A stretch of 13,097 bases of DNA, taken from assembly GCA_023390415.1 (NCBI GenBank), contig JAEWCW010000044.1:1-13097 (forward strand), written 5' to 3'. Positions 7,053-13,097 of this stretch are shown one piece after another. Source of the stretch: Pseudomonadota bacterium (GTDB lineage Bacteria; Pseudomonadota; Alphaproteobacteria; Sphingomonadales; Sphingomonadaceae). Both the position numbers and the translations under genes were made by a program. How positions within the stretch are numbered: position 1 is the first letter of the stretch; each line of letters opens with the position of its first letter. Under the pieces are notes generated by a model. It did no database searches, was not told the origin of the DNA, and saw nothing but the letters and a program-made list of their open reading frames with translations.

Positions 7053-7066
7053 ATCCCAAACGATAA

Positions 7067-7094
7067 TGGGGGCCGGTGTTGCCACCGGCCCCCA
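7067..7094. terminator. 12-bp perfect hairpin, likely bidirectional terminator
   Basis: TGGGGGCCGGTG (7067-7078) pairs perfectly with CACCGGCCCCCA (7083-7094) around a 4-nt loop, 14 bp after the purL stop. On the plus strand the loop is TTGC and no U-run follows. On the minus strand the loop is GCAA, a stable GNRA tetraloop, and the stem is followed by ATTATCGTTT. It therefore fits better as an end signal for a minus-strand transcript from the RNA region to the right, while still closing purL. Confidence 0.7.
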
Positions 7095-7104
7095 CTGTCT
7101 CGAA

Positions 7105-7140
7105 AGAGCGTCCCCGCATCCGGAGATGCGGACCGGCTCT
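7105..7140 (-). other. Extended hairpin downstream of the structured-RNA region
   Basis: The outer arms AGAGC (7105-7109) and GCTCT (7136-7140) enclose a perfect 7-bp inner stem, CCGCATC (7114-7120) with GATGCGG (7125-7131), around a 4-nt loop. On the minus strand the 3' arm continues into TTT. It could be part of the transcript 3' region or a weak terminator. Confidence 0.5.
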
Positions 7141-7256
7141 CGCCGAGAATTTCGGACGTCCGCGAAGCTGCCGCCGTTTCGGGCAATAGCGTCCGCCTGC
7201 GCTTCCGCTCTGCCCTATCGGACGGATTGGCCGAAGCCGCACCGGTCCGAATGACG

Positions 7257-7562
7257 GCGGCCACTCGAGCCGCCCACCCTCGCCTCCGTGCCGGCCTCCG
7301 GGGGAGGACGGCCTTCGGGTGGGGCTTGGCTGGCCAGGAGGATGGACGTTGCCGTCCGTCGCCCTGGTCCCGCCGGGTTGCTGCCGAGGCTGCCGCTTGC
7401 GCGTTCACCCTGGCTCTCACCTGGCTGCCGCTCTCGCGGCGGCTTCGTCAGCCGCCCTGCCTTGCACGTTCCCCTCCTTCCGCCTTGCGGCTCGAGGAGC
7501 TTTCCGCTCCGGCTGTGGCTGGGGAGGCTGCCTTCGGTTTCCGTCCGGCGGCTCTCGGCCAC
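7257..7562 (-). ncRNA. Candidate large structured non-coding RNA (unknown family)
   Basis: The space between purL and maiA (7053-7646) has no credible protein gene, but its minus strand is full of local helices. In RNA order: GGAGC/GCTCC (7510-7496, loop GGAAA); GCC/GGC with GCAA loop (7491-7482); GGCGGCT/AGCCGCC (7456-7438, loop GACGA); GCCGC/GCGGC with GAGA loop (7440-7427); CGC/GCG with GCAA loop (7403-7394); GGACG/CGTCC with GCAA loop (7357-7344); and CCCACCC/GGGTGGG (7323-7273) around CCTCC/GGAGG. The ends also pair: GAGCCGCC (7554-7547) with GGCGGCTC (7274-7267), extended by GTGGCC (7562-7557) with GGCCGC (7262-7257). The last outer-helix bases partly compete with the 7273-7323 helix. 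Stable GNRA loops occur only on this strand, which sets the direction. Another hairpin with a TTCG loop (7250-7218) follows. RNase P RNA, tmRNA and SRP RNA motifs are absent. HEARO/omega-RNA is possible but unproven, and no IscB/IsrB gene is in view. Confidence 0.6.
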
Positions 7563-7646
7563 GGGCTCAAGCTGTCAGCAAAACCGAGTCGCGGAAAGCA
7601 CAATCCGCCTGTGGAAAACGAGGATAACGGGGATGGAATGATCGCC
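7563..7646. other. Spacer between maiA stop and structured RNA
   Basis: 84 bp, locally richer in A/T than its surroundings. On the minus strand it carries TTTTCCACA (7618-7610), one base from a DnaA box, and a 5-bp inverted repeat GCGGA/TCCGC (7590-7607). If the adjacent RNA has its own promoter it should lie here, but I see no convincing -35/-10 pair and no terminator for maiA. Confidence 0.4.
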
Positions 7647-8288
7647 CTAGGGCGCGACCGAATCGGGGTGCGCGGCGGCGAAGGCCGGGAGGGCATTGGC
7701 GGCTGCGTCCACCCGCGTCAACAGCGCGAAATCGTCCAGCGGGACCTCAAAGCGCCGGGCATTGTAGAGCTGCGGCACCAGGCAGATGTCGGCCAATGTC
7801 GGGGAATCGCCGAACAGGAAGGCGCCCGTGCGCGGTGCCGCAAGCGCCTCGAGCGCGGCAAAGCCGTCCAGGATCCAGCGCGCGATCCAGGCCTTCTTGG
7901 CGGCGTCGTCGGCCCCGAGCTCGCGGGTGATGTGCTTCAGCACCCGCAGGTTGTTCAGTGGGTGGATGTCGCACGCCACGACCCCGGCGAGGGCGAGCAC
8001 GTGCGCGCGATCGGCGGCATCGGGAGGGAGAAGAGCGGGCTCGGGTCTCGTCGCCTCGAGATAGTCGAGGATGGCGAGGCTCTGGACGAGCCGGTGCCCG
8101 TCAATCTCCAGCATCGGCACGAAGCCCTGCGGGTTGAGCGCGCGATAGTCGTCGCTGCGCTGCGCGCCGGCGAGCAGGTCGACGGGCCGGCGTTCGTAAT
8201 CGACGCCCTTCAGGTTGAGCGCGATCCGGACCCGGTAGCTCGCCGAGGAGCGCCAATAATCGTGCAGGATGGCCATGGCCGCGACCAT
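7647..8288 (-). CDS. maiA: Maleylacetoacetate isomerase (zeta-class glutathione S-transferase)
   Basis: 213 aa, the usual length. It performs glutathione-dependent cis-trans isomerisation of maleylacetoacetate to fumarylacetoacetate in tyrosine/homogentisate breakdown. The N-terminal thioredoxin-like domain has the zeta-class signature YWRSSASYRVRIAL (11-24), NPQGFVPMLEIDG (52-64) and the glutathione contact QSLAILDYLE (69-78). The helical domain has ACDIHPLNNLRVL (105-117) and SPTLADICLVPQLYNARRF. The ATG at 8276 (residue 5) would also suit the family; I kept 8288 because GGAC precedes it and the inner ATG has no ribosome site. No homogentisate-pathway partner is in the window. A strong terminator lies only 16 bp upstream of the start, so its promoter position is unclear. 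Confidence 0.93.
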   Translation of the reverse strand: MVAAMAILHDYWRSSASYRVRIALNLKGVDYERRPVDLLAGAQRSDDYRALNPQGFVPMLEIDGHRLVQSLAILDYLEATRPEPALLPPDAADRAHVLALAGVVACDIHPLNNLRVLKHITRELGADDAAKKAWIARWILDGFAALEALAAPRTGAFLFGDSPTLADICLVPQLYNARRFEVPLDDFALLTRVDAAANALPAFAAAHPDSVAP

Positions 8289-8304
8289 AGACGTCCGGCC
8301 CGTG

Positions 8305-8331
8305 AAAAAAAGGGCGCGCCGTGGCGCGCCC
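8305..8331 (-). terminator. Rho-independent terminator between the Crp/Fnr gene and maiA
   Basis: GGGCGCGCC (8312-8320) and GGCGCGCCC (8323-8331) form a perfect stem. On the minus strand the 3' arm is followed directly by seven T (8311-8305). It ends the Crp/Fnr transcript but lies only 16 bp before the maiA ATG. Confidence 0.9.
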
Positions 8332-8333
8332 CG

Positions 8334-8363
8334 CGGCGTGGCAGTGGAGGGGAGGCCACGCCG
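8334..8363 (-). promoter_or_regulatory. Second hairpin just ahead of the terminator
   Basis: CGGCGTGGC (8334-8342) pairs perfectly with GCCACGCCG (8355-8363) around a 12-nt loop that is pyrimidine-rich on the minus strand. It abuts the terminator stem with two bases between, giving a tandem-hairpin leader like those in attenuators. A regulatory role is inferred from layout only. Confidence 0.4.
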
Positions 8364-8431
8364 AAGTGTCCCCGCCCTACACCCCGCGGCCTGCCGGCGC
8401 TTTCACCTGCATCAGGGCGCGTGGATTTCTT

Positions 8432-9271
8432 TCAGCCGTTGCCGACGCTCGCGAGGTGCAGATAGCGATCGTTGAAGCCGGCGACATGCCGCATCCGGTC
8501 CCAATCCAGGATCACGATGTCGCGGCGTTCGCGCTTGATGAGGCCTTCCTCGCCGAGCTGGCGGAGCACCCGGTTGACGTGGACCGAGGTGAGGCCGACG
8601 GCGTCGGCGAGCTGCTCCTGGGTCATCGGCAAGTCGTAGCGATGGTCGCTCGCCAGGCCCGCTGCCTCGAGCCGGGCGAAGAATTCGCATAGCAGATGCG
8701 CCACCCGTGTCCGCGCGTCGCGCCGGCCGACATTGACCACCCATTCGCGGAAGACCGAGGCGTCGACCAAAGTATCGAACCACAAGGCCGCGGCGACCGC
8801 CGGCCGTTGCATCGCAAGCTCGCGGATCGCCTCGCGCGGAATGAAAGCGACCTCGGCGGCGCTCAGCGCCTGGACATTGTGGTCGGCGACCGGAAGCAGG
8901 CTGTTCTGCAGGTCCAGGAAGTCGCCGCGGATATGGACGGACATGATCTGCCGGCCGCCCTCGCCGGTGATCTTGTGGCGGTAGGCGAATCCCGAGACCA
9001 GGGCGGTGCAATGCTCCGGACGGTCGCCGTCGCGCACGATATGCGCGCCTGCCACGACCCGGCGGACCATATTGGGAAGGCCGAGCAGCGCATCCCGGTC
9101 GTCGGCTTCGAGCGGGAAGCGACGTTCGATCTTGCGCACAATTGGTTCGAGAGCAGCCCGCGGCCCGGCGGGGGTATGAGATCCGTGCAATGCCCTCACC
9201 CGCAATGCAGATTGATCATGAAGACGAAATTCCCCCCCGAGAGAGATTGCCCCGGCACCCCCAGCTTCCAT
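8432..9271 (-). CDS. Crp/Fnr-family transcriptional regulator
   Basis: 279 aa from the ATG at 9271. Residues about 45-165 form the cyclic-nucleotide-binding-like beta-roll (GLPNMVRRVVAGAHIVRDGD, 64-83; HIRGDFLDLQNSL, 113-125). A long dimer helix follows, then a winged helix-turn-helix with MTQEQLADAVGLTSVHVNRV (216-235) and LRQLGEEGLI (236-245). Only two cysteines (88 and 195) are present, so it lacks the Cys cluster of the oxygen-sensing FNR iron-sulfur centre. The effector is unknown. Proteins of this type in alphaproteobacteria often begin near LEPIVRKIERRF (residue 41), so the first 25-40 residues may not be translated; GTG and TTG alternatives exist at residues 24, 27 and 45. It is transcribed alone, ending at the terminator at 8305-8331. 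Confidence 0.9.
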   Translation of the reverse strand: MEAGGAGAISLGGEFRLHDQSALRVRALHGSHTPAGPRAALEPIVRKIERRFPLEADDRDALLGLPNMVRRVVAGAHIVRDGDRPEHCTALVSGFAYRHKITGEGGRQIMSVHIRGDFLDLQNSLLPVADHNVQALSAAEVAFIPREAIRELAMQRPAVAAALWFDTLVDASVFREWVVNVGRRDARTRVAHLLCEFFARLEAAGLASDHRYDLPMTQEQLADAVGLTSVHVNRVLRQLGEEGLIKRERRDIVILDWDRMRHVAGFNDRYLHLASVGNG

Positions 9272-9413
9272 AGTCGAACCGTAAGGCTCTGCTTTTACTT
9301 GGGTTAGGGGAGCGCCGACTTTTTTGGCTCCCGAAACATTCCGGCGAACGCCACTGTTCGGCCGGTCGCGCCGGCGCTACCAGATGCCCCGGGGAAGCGA
9401 GCGGGAGGCGGGC

Positions 9414-10139
9414 GTGCGGGTGACCAAGTTCGCGGCGACGATCCACAAGTGGCTGGCACTGCTGATGGCGATCCAGATCCTGTTCTGGTTCGCGAGCGGC
9501 CTGTTCTTCGCCGCCGTGCCGATCGAGCGGGTCCGCTCGGAGCATCTGAAGGCGGCCGCGCCGCCGGCCGACGTCACCGCCGCCGTAGCCGCGGCCGGTC
9601 TCCAGCGCCTTCCCGCCGACGAGGCGGGCGCACGCATCGAGATCCGCACCCTGCTCGGCCGCCCGGTGGCAATGGTCTCACCCGCAGAAGGGCGCCCGCG
9701 CCTTTACGACCTGGCCGACGGCAGGCCGCTCGCGCCGCTTCCGCCCGCCCTCGCCGCCGAGATCGCCGAGGCCGATCATGCCGGCGATCAGCGCGCCGTG
9801 CGGGTCGAAGCCGTGACCGAGGAATCGACCGAGTATCGCGGCGCACTGCCCGCCTGGCGCGTCGATTTCGACGACGGCGCCGAGCGATCGCTCTACGTCG
9901 CGCAGGATAGCGGCCTCGTCACCGCACGCCGCTCCAACCTTTGGCGGGTCTACGACTTCCTATGGTCGCTCCACATCATGGACTTTGCCGGCCACGAGAA
10001 TTTCAACACGCCGCTGCTGGTGATCGCGACCGCGCTCGGCCTCGTGGTCATCGTCTCCGGCATCATCCTGTTCCCGGTCCGGCTCGGCCTCACCGCCTGG
10101 CTGCGTCGCCGCCGCAACGGCCGATCGCAGCCAGGCTGA
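9414..10139 (+). CDS. PepSY-domain membrane protein
   Basis: 241 aa from a GTG at 9414, chosen because GGGAGG lies 5 nt upstream and the protein then begins MRVTKFAATIHKWLALL, the usual opening of this family. The frame runs back to a TTG at 9324 with an ATG at 9384, but that stretch is Arg-rich and unlikely. Transmembrane segments lie at about residues 14-36 and 199-222. Between them is a periplasmic region with a PepSY-like unit, PAWRVDFDDGAERSLYVAQD (146-165) and SGLVTARR, then the WRVYDFLWSLHIMDF block (177-191). Membrane-embedded His11 and His187 could bind a metal or haem. Relatives are often linked to iron or siderophore uptake, with no known reaction. It converges on the metal-related genes to the right, with a 7-bp gap. 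Confidence 0.85.
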   Translation: MRVTKFAATIHKWLALLMAIQILFWFASGLFFAAVPIERVRSEHLKAAAPPADVTAAVAAAGLQRLPADEAGARIEIRTLLGRPVAMVSPAEGRPRLYDLADGRPLAPLPPALAAEIAEADHAGDQRAVRVEAVTEESTEYRGALPAWRVDFDDGAERSLYVAQDSGLVTARRSNLWRVYDFLWSLHIMDFAGHENFNTPLLVIATALGLVVIVSGIILFPVRLGLTAWLRRRRNGRSQPG

Positions 10140-10146
10140 TCTAGGC

Positions 10147-11496
10147 TCAATCGACGCGGAGCCGGAGGAACAGCATCGCACCGTCCGGGTCGCCGCCATA
10201 AAGCGGCTGGAGCCCGGCGGGGACGAAGTTCAGCGCATAGAGGCCCCCGACGCCGAGACGGACGTGCGGCGCGACGCGAACGTCTCGGATCAGCCCGGCC
10301 GAGACCTTGCCGACCTCGAAGACCGGCCCGTGATGCCCGCCCGGCCCGTCGGTGAGCTCGTTGGTCTCGACCCGCTCGGCGCGGCCGAACAGGGTCCAGT
10401 CGCCGAGGCCGGCCGCGGCTTCCAGCGTGAAGGCGTCCATCGCGTCGTGGCCGCGCTCGCGCCGTCCCCAGGCGAAGGTGGAGGAGAACCAGCCGTCCTC
10501 TCCGATCTCGCGCGTGTAGACGGCGCTCGCCGACCAGCGTGTCTCATTCTCGTCGGGCTCGAGCTGCTCCGGCCCGATCAGCCGCGCCCAACTTGCCTGG
10601 AGCGAGAGGTTGCGGGTCGGGTTGGCCGACAGGCGCGCCGCCGTGGAATCGAGCGGTCCGGTCTCGATGTCCCAGCGGCGATGGTCCGGCTCGCGGCCGT
10701 TGAAGCGGGAGGCTTCTGCCCGCACGCTCCCGATCGTCACGCCCCCGGTGAGGACCCCGAAGGCGATATGGGTGGAATCGAGCCAGTGGTGGCTGATCGG
10801 CGCCTCGGGGCTGTCCATCGCCGACATGCGGTGCATGAAGGGCGGCGGCCCGAACGCCGGAGCGCCAGGAAGGCCGCCATAGACGAACAGGCTCGCCTCG
10901 TCCGACAGGCGCACGGCATAGCTCGCCGACAGCTCCATGAAGAGATCGTGGGGATGTTGGCGGTCGACGAGCCGCCGGACCCCGTCCGCCGTCTCGCCGG
11001 CGGCCAGGTGGAGCGGATAGCCGGAGGCGCCCATTAGCGGATCGGGGCTCAGCATGGCGCGCAGCTGGAGCGTCGACCCGTCGGCGAAGTCGCGCCGGGC
11101 GCTGCCCATCGCCATGCCCGCGACGAAGCCTTTCTCGCCGCCGCGCGGCCCCTGCTGCCAATCGTAGACGCCGTTGAGGAGGAGATGCCCCATCAGCGTC
11201 CAGTCGCCGCTCCGGAGGTGGATCCCGCCATGGTGGGAGGCATCGGGTTGCCAGCCGGTGCCGGACGCCTCGCGCGTCATCGGATAAGGGCCGAGCGCGC
11301 CCGTCATGGCACCATCGGCGGTCTTGGCATGGCCCGCATGCGGATCGGGCGCCGTCTCCGTCTGGTCCTGCGCGTCGTGTGCCTCGTGTGCGCCATGCGG
11401 CATGGCGGAATGCTCGTCATGGGCGGAATGGTCCTGCGCCAGCGAAGGCGTGGCGAAGGCGACCGCGGCAGCCGCGGTCAGCAAGAATCTGTACAC
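10147..11496 (-). CDS. Exported protein with His-rich N-terminus and beta-barrel-like body
   Basis: 449 aa from a GTG at 11496, with GGAG about 8 nt upstream. The frame extends to 11664, but that part is Arg/Ala-rich and would bury the signal peptide. Residues 1-20 are a Sec signal peptide ending SLA, followed by a His-rich segment at 23-56 (His 23, 26, 29, 34, 37, 40, 53, 56). The remaining 390 residues alternate polar and hydrophobic positions with many Gly, Trp and Tyr and end in LFLRLRVD, as in outer-membrane beta-barrels. Internal landmarks are RQHPHDLFMELSASYAV and FMHRMSAMDSPEAPISHHWL. I recognise no named family. The His cluster and the two small metal-ligand-rich neighbours suggest metal binding, most likely copper. 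It is last in the run, 59 bp after the His/Gln-rich gene. Confidence 0.85.
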   Translation of the reverse strand: MYRFLLTAAAAVAFATPSLAQDHSAHDEHSAMPHGAHEAHDAQDQTETAPDPHAGHAKTADGAMTGALGPYPMTREASGTGWQPDASHHGGIHLRSGDWTLMGHLLLNGVYDWQQGPRGGEKGFVAGMAMGSARRDFADGSTLQLRAMLSPDPLMGASGYPLHLAAGETADGVRRLVDRQHPHDLFMELSASYAVRLSDEASLFVYGGLPGAPAFGPPPFMHRMSAMDSPEAPISHHWLDSTHIAFGVLTGGVTIGSVRAEASRFNGREPDHRRWDIETGPLDSTAARLSANPTRNLSLQASWARLIGPEQLEPDENETRWSASAVYTREIGEDGWFSSTFAWGRRERGHDAMDAFTLEAAAGLGDWTLFGRAERVETNELTDGPGGHHGPVFEVGKVSAGLIRDVRVAPHVRLGVGGLYALNFVPAGLQPLYGGDPDGAMLFLRLRVD

Positions 11497-11555
11497 TCTG
11501 ATGCTCCGATATTGGGGTCGGCGGGCGACGACCGGGGCCGCCGCCCGCCTGTCAC

Positions 11556-11840
11556 TCAATGTTGGCCGTGGCCCGGCTGCGGCGCGGGCTGGCGCCCGCC
11601 TTGCTGGCCGTGCATCCGCTCGCAGCAGGCTGGACGGGTGCCGTCCGCGGCGGGCGAGCAGCACGGGCAGTCATGGGCCGCACCCTGGTGCTGGCCGTGC
11701 TGGGCATGGCCCTGGTGCTGGCCCTGCTGATGCTGCTGGTGCTGATGTTGGCCTTGCTGCTGATGCTGGCCATGGTCCGCCGTCTGCGCGGCGGCGGGGG
11801 TCGCGATCGCAAGCGCGAACGCGGCAACGATGATCTTCAT
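11556..11840 (-). CDS. Small His/Gln/Cys-rich exported protein, putative metal binder
   Basis: 94 aa from the ATG at 11840, with AGGAG about 8 nt upstream; a TTG two codons earlier also keeps the frame. Residues 1-18 are a signal peptide ending in AAA. Residues 22-56 are an imperfect GQHQ-type repeat with ten His and many Gln. Residues 58-61 are CPCC, then ACCERM (71-76), giving five cysteines in 16 residues, and a Pro/Gln/His tail follows. Such composition suits binding of Cu, Ag or Ni in the periplasm. It lies 33 bp after the Cys-containing small gene and 59 bp before the His-rich barrel-like protein. No family is recognised, and the repeats make homology searches unreliable. The ribosome site and signal peptide make a real gene likely. 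Confidence 0.8.
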   Translation of the reverse strand: MKIIVAAFALAIATPAAAQTADHGQHQQQGQHQHQQHQQGQHQGHAQHGQHQGAAHDCPCCSPAADGTRPACCERMHGQQGGRQPAPQPGHGQH

Positions 11841-11873
11841 CTTCAAATCTCCTGAGAAAGAATGGCGTTCTTC

Positions 11874-12191
11874 TCAGGCAAGTCGTGGAGGGGGCGGGTC
11901 CGATCCCGGCGCGCTGCCGATAAAGGCCCTGGTCGGCGCAACGGCATAGACCGGCGCCACCACATCCTTCGCCGCGATCCCGGCAGCGATGCACGGCATC
12001 GCCGAGCAGGCGATTGCGCAATCGGCGCTCTTGCTTCGGTCATGGTCGTCGGAGCGCTGGGGCTTGCCGTGGCAATCGCCCTCCGCCGCCGCCGCATGAT
12101 GGCTCGTATCCGGGGCGGCTTCCGCGCGGTGCATCGCCAACGGCGACAGACTCAACGCGATCAGCGCGAGGAAGTGGAAGATCCGGCCCAC
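11874..12191 (-). CDS. Small exported Cys-containing protein, putative metal-associated
   Basis: 105 aa from a GTG at 12191. The signal peptide (GRIFHFLALIALSLSPLAMHRAEA) ends at about residue 25. The mature part has HH (31-32), GDCHGK (38-43), then DCAIACSAMPC (57-67) with three cysteines spaced 4 and 5 apart. It finishes in a Pro-rich tail, APGSDPPPPRLA. Short proteins with this His/Cys middle and PPPR-type tail occur in alphaproteobacterial copper-resistance regions, usually as hypothetical or DUF2946-like; I assign that by pattern only. No clear ribosome site precedes the GTG. It starts 38 bp after the L,D-transpeptidase stop and may share that transcript. Confidence 0.7.
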   Translation of the reverse strand: MGRIFHFLALIALSLSPLAMHRAEAAPDTSHHAAAAEGDCHGKPQRSDDHDRSKSADCAIACSAMPCIAAGIAAKDVVAPVYAVAPTRAFIGSAPGSDPPPPRLA

Positions 12192-12229
12192 GCCAATCGC
12201 TTAGCGCCGAAGGCGGCGCCGTTCAATCG

Positions 12230-13097
12230 TCAGGGCCCGACATCGCCCCGGATCCGACGCAGCTGCGGCCGCTGCCGCGGCGCCAGGCCGAGCGCCTGCG
12301 CGACCCGATCGTCCCAGCCATAAGCGTCGGGCCGGAAGCGCAGCTGCCCGCCATTGTCGACGAAGGCGGTATGATAGAGCAGCCGCACCGGAATCTCGCT
12401 GGACAGCTGGATCGCGCCTTCGCGCGGCTTGCCCTCGTCGTTACGCCGGGCGAGGGCGCGCTCGAACTCGGCGCGCTTGCCGTCATGTTCGGCGAGCAAG
12501 GTGGCGAAGCCGACCGCGTCGTGTACGCGGATGCAGCCGTGGCTCATGTGCCGCTCGGCGCGCGTGAAGCCCTGCTTGGACGGCGTGTCGTGCAGGTAGA
12601 TTGCGTGGCGGTTCTGCATGTCAAACTTGACGAGGCCAAGGGCCGATCGGGGTCCCGGCGCCTGGACCAGCCGCCCGCTCGAATTGCGGCTGAAATCGTT
12701 CGCCGCGAGATAGGCCGGACCCTTGGCCAGGAGCTCGTCCTGCTCGATCGATTCCGGGACGTTCCAGGGCGGATTGGCGACTAGGCGGACGATCGGCGAG
12801 GCCAGCGGCGGGGTCTCCCAGCCGGGCTGGCCGACCACCACGATGCGCCGGTCGGCGAGCCGCCCGTCCCGCCAATATTCGAGGAACGCGGCCGCCGTGT
12901 TGACGTCGATCCGCGTGCCCGCCGGATTGCGCGCCAGCCAGCGCCGCCGCTCCAGATTGACCGCGAGCTGCCGCGCGAGATCGCGCGACGTCGTGTTCAA
13001 TATGTCGAGCGTTCCGCCACCGATCACGCCGTCGGGCTGAAGCCCATAATCTTCCTGCACGCGGCGCACCGCCGCTGCCAGATCGCGCGTGTAGAGC
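12230..13097 (-). CDS. L,D-transpeptidase (YkuD domain, YcbB-like), 5' end outside window
   Basis: 288 codons before the stop are visible; the frame is still open at the right edge, so the start and N-terminus are missing. An internal GTG at 13069 is not the start, because residues before it (LYTRDLAAA) continue the peptidoglycan-binding repeat that ends with YGLQPDGVIGGGTLDILN. The YkuD domain follows with PPWNVPESIEQDELL, a region around KFDMQNRHAIYLHDTP containing the conserved His, and the catalytic SHGCIRVHD motif at about 12544-12518 (nucleophile Cys at 12535-12533). It cross-links peptidoglycan stems by 3-3 bonds, or attaches proteins, in the periplasm. The architecture (PG-binding module, spacer, YkuD) matches the YcbB/LdtD type. 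Confidence 0.93.
   Translation of the reverse strand, partial: LYTRDLAAAVRRVQEDYGLQPDGVIGGGTLDILNTTSRDLARQLAVNLERRRWLARNPAGTRIDVNTAAAFLEYWRDGRLADRRIVVVGQPGWETPPLASPIVRLVANPPWNVPESIEQDELLAKGPAYLAANDFSRNSSGRLVQAPGPRSALGLVKFDMQNRHAIYLHDTPSKQGFTRAERHMSHGCIRVHDAVGFATLLAEHDGKRAEFERALARRNDEGKPREGAIQLSSEIPVRLLYHTAFVDNGGQLRFRPDAYGWDDRVAQALGLAPRQRPQLRRIRGDVGP

Noticed and set aside
7215..7562. 115-aa minus-strand open frame inside the structured-RNA region
   Set aside because: Its composition (Gly, Arg, Pro, Ser) looks random, there is no hydrophobic core or motif, and the pattern of paired stems with GNRA loops explains the sequence better.
7053..7646. Known housekeeping RNA (RNase P RNA, tmRNA, SRP RNA) in the long gap
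   Set aside because: I looked on both strands for the RNase P core around GAGGAAAGTCC, a tmRNA T-loop with CCA end or ANDN-type tag, and the SRP GGAAGCAGCC loop, and found none.
7227..8465. 412-aa plus-strand open frame across the intergenic region and antisense to maiA
   Set aside because: More than half is antisense to a clear maiA, and the rest crosses the hairpin-rich region with Arg/Ala/Pro-biased sequence and no recognisable domain.
9324..9413. N-terminal extension of the PepSY protein from a TTG start
   Set aside because: The added 30 residues are Arg/Pro-rich with no ribosome site, whereas GGGAGG lies at the right distance from the GTG at 9414.
10264..11037. 257-aa plus-strand open frame opposite the barrel-like protein
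   Set aside because: It has no motif and typical antisense composition. The minus-strand frame has a signal peptide, ribosome site and consistent beta-strand patterning.
11497..11664. 56-residue N-terminal extension of the barrel-like protein
   Set aside because: It overlaps the preceding His/Gln-rich gene, is Arg/Ala-rich, and would place the signal peptide internally.

Overview
The window is GC-rich DNA, densely coding on both strands, and looks like chromosome from an alphaproteobacterium, most likely order Sphingomonadales. That placement is inferred from the dcw gene order, the GTG/ATG start usage, the Crp/Fnr and PepSY protein types, and the small His/Cys-rich periplasmic proteins. There is no marker gene that settles it. 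I saw no tRNA, rRNA, CRISPR array, insertion sequence or transposase.

Left part (1-2145): the head of the division and cell-wall (dcw) cluster on the minus strand, mraZ-rsmH-ftsL-like, with ATGA start/stop overlaps at both junctions and running off the left edge. About 265 bp of non-coding DNA lies upstream of mraZ. It carries three tandem 10-bp repeats that look like a MraZ operator, and two exact DnaA boxes, one on each side of the operator.

2146-4230: two overlapping minus-strand membrane protein genes of unknown role (87 and 431 aa), then a plus-strand lipoprotein that may be MliC-like, closed by a strong intrinsic terminator.

4234-7052: a VOC/PhnB-like protein (minus) and purL (plus, purine synthesis) diverge from promoters that appear to share one -35 element.

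7053-7646: about 600 bp without a credible protein gene. The minus strand here folds into a dense array of hairpins, several capped by GNRA tetraloops. A long-range helix would close a domain of about 306 nt at 7257-7562. This is the best candidate in the window for something undescribed: a large structured non-coding RNA. HEARO/omega-RNA-like is one possible identity, but I cannot confirm it.

7647-9271: maiA (maleylacetoacetate isomerase) and a Crp/Fnr regulator, both minus. They are separated by a strong terminator preceded by a second hairpin, only 16 bp ahead of the maiA start.

9414-13097: a PepSY-type membrane protein (plus) converges on a minus-strand run: an L,D-transpeptidase (5' end outside the window), a Cys-containing small exported protein, a His/Gln/Cys-rich small exported protein, and a larger exported protein with a His-rich N-terminus and beta-barrel-like sequence. 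The last three look like a periplasmic or outer-membrane metal (probably copper) handling set, judged from composition.
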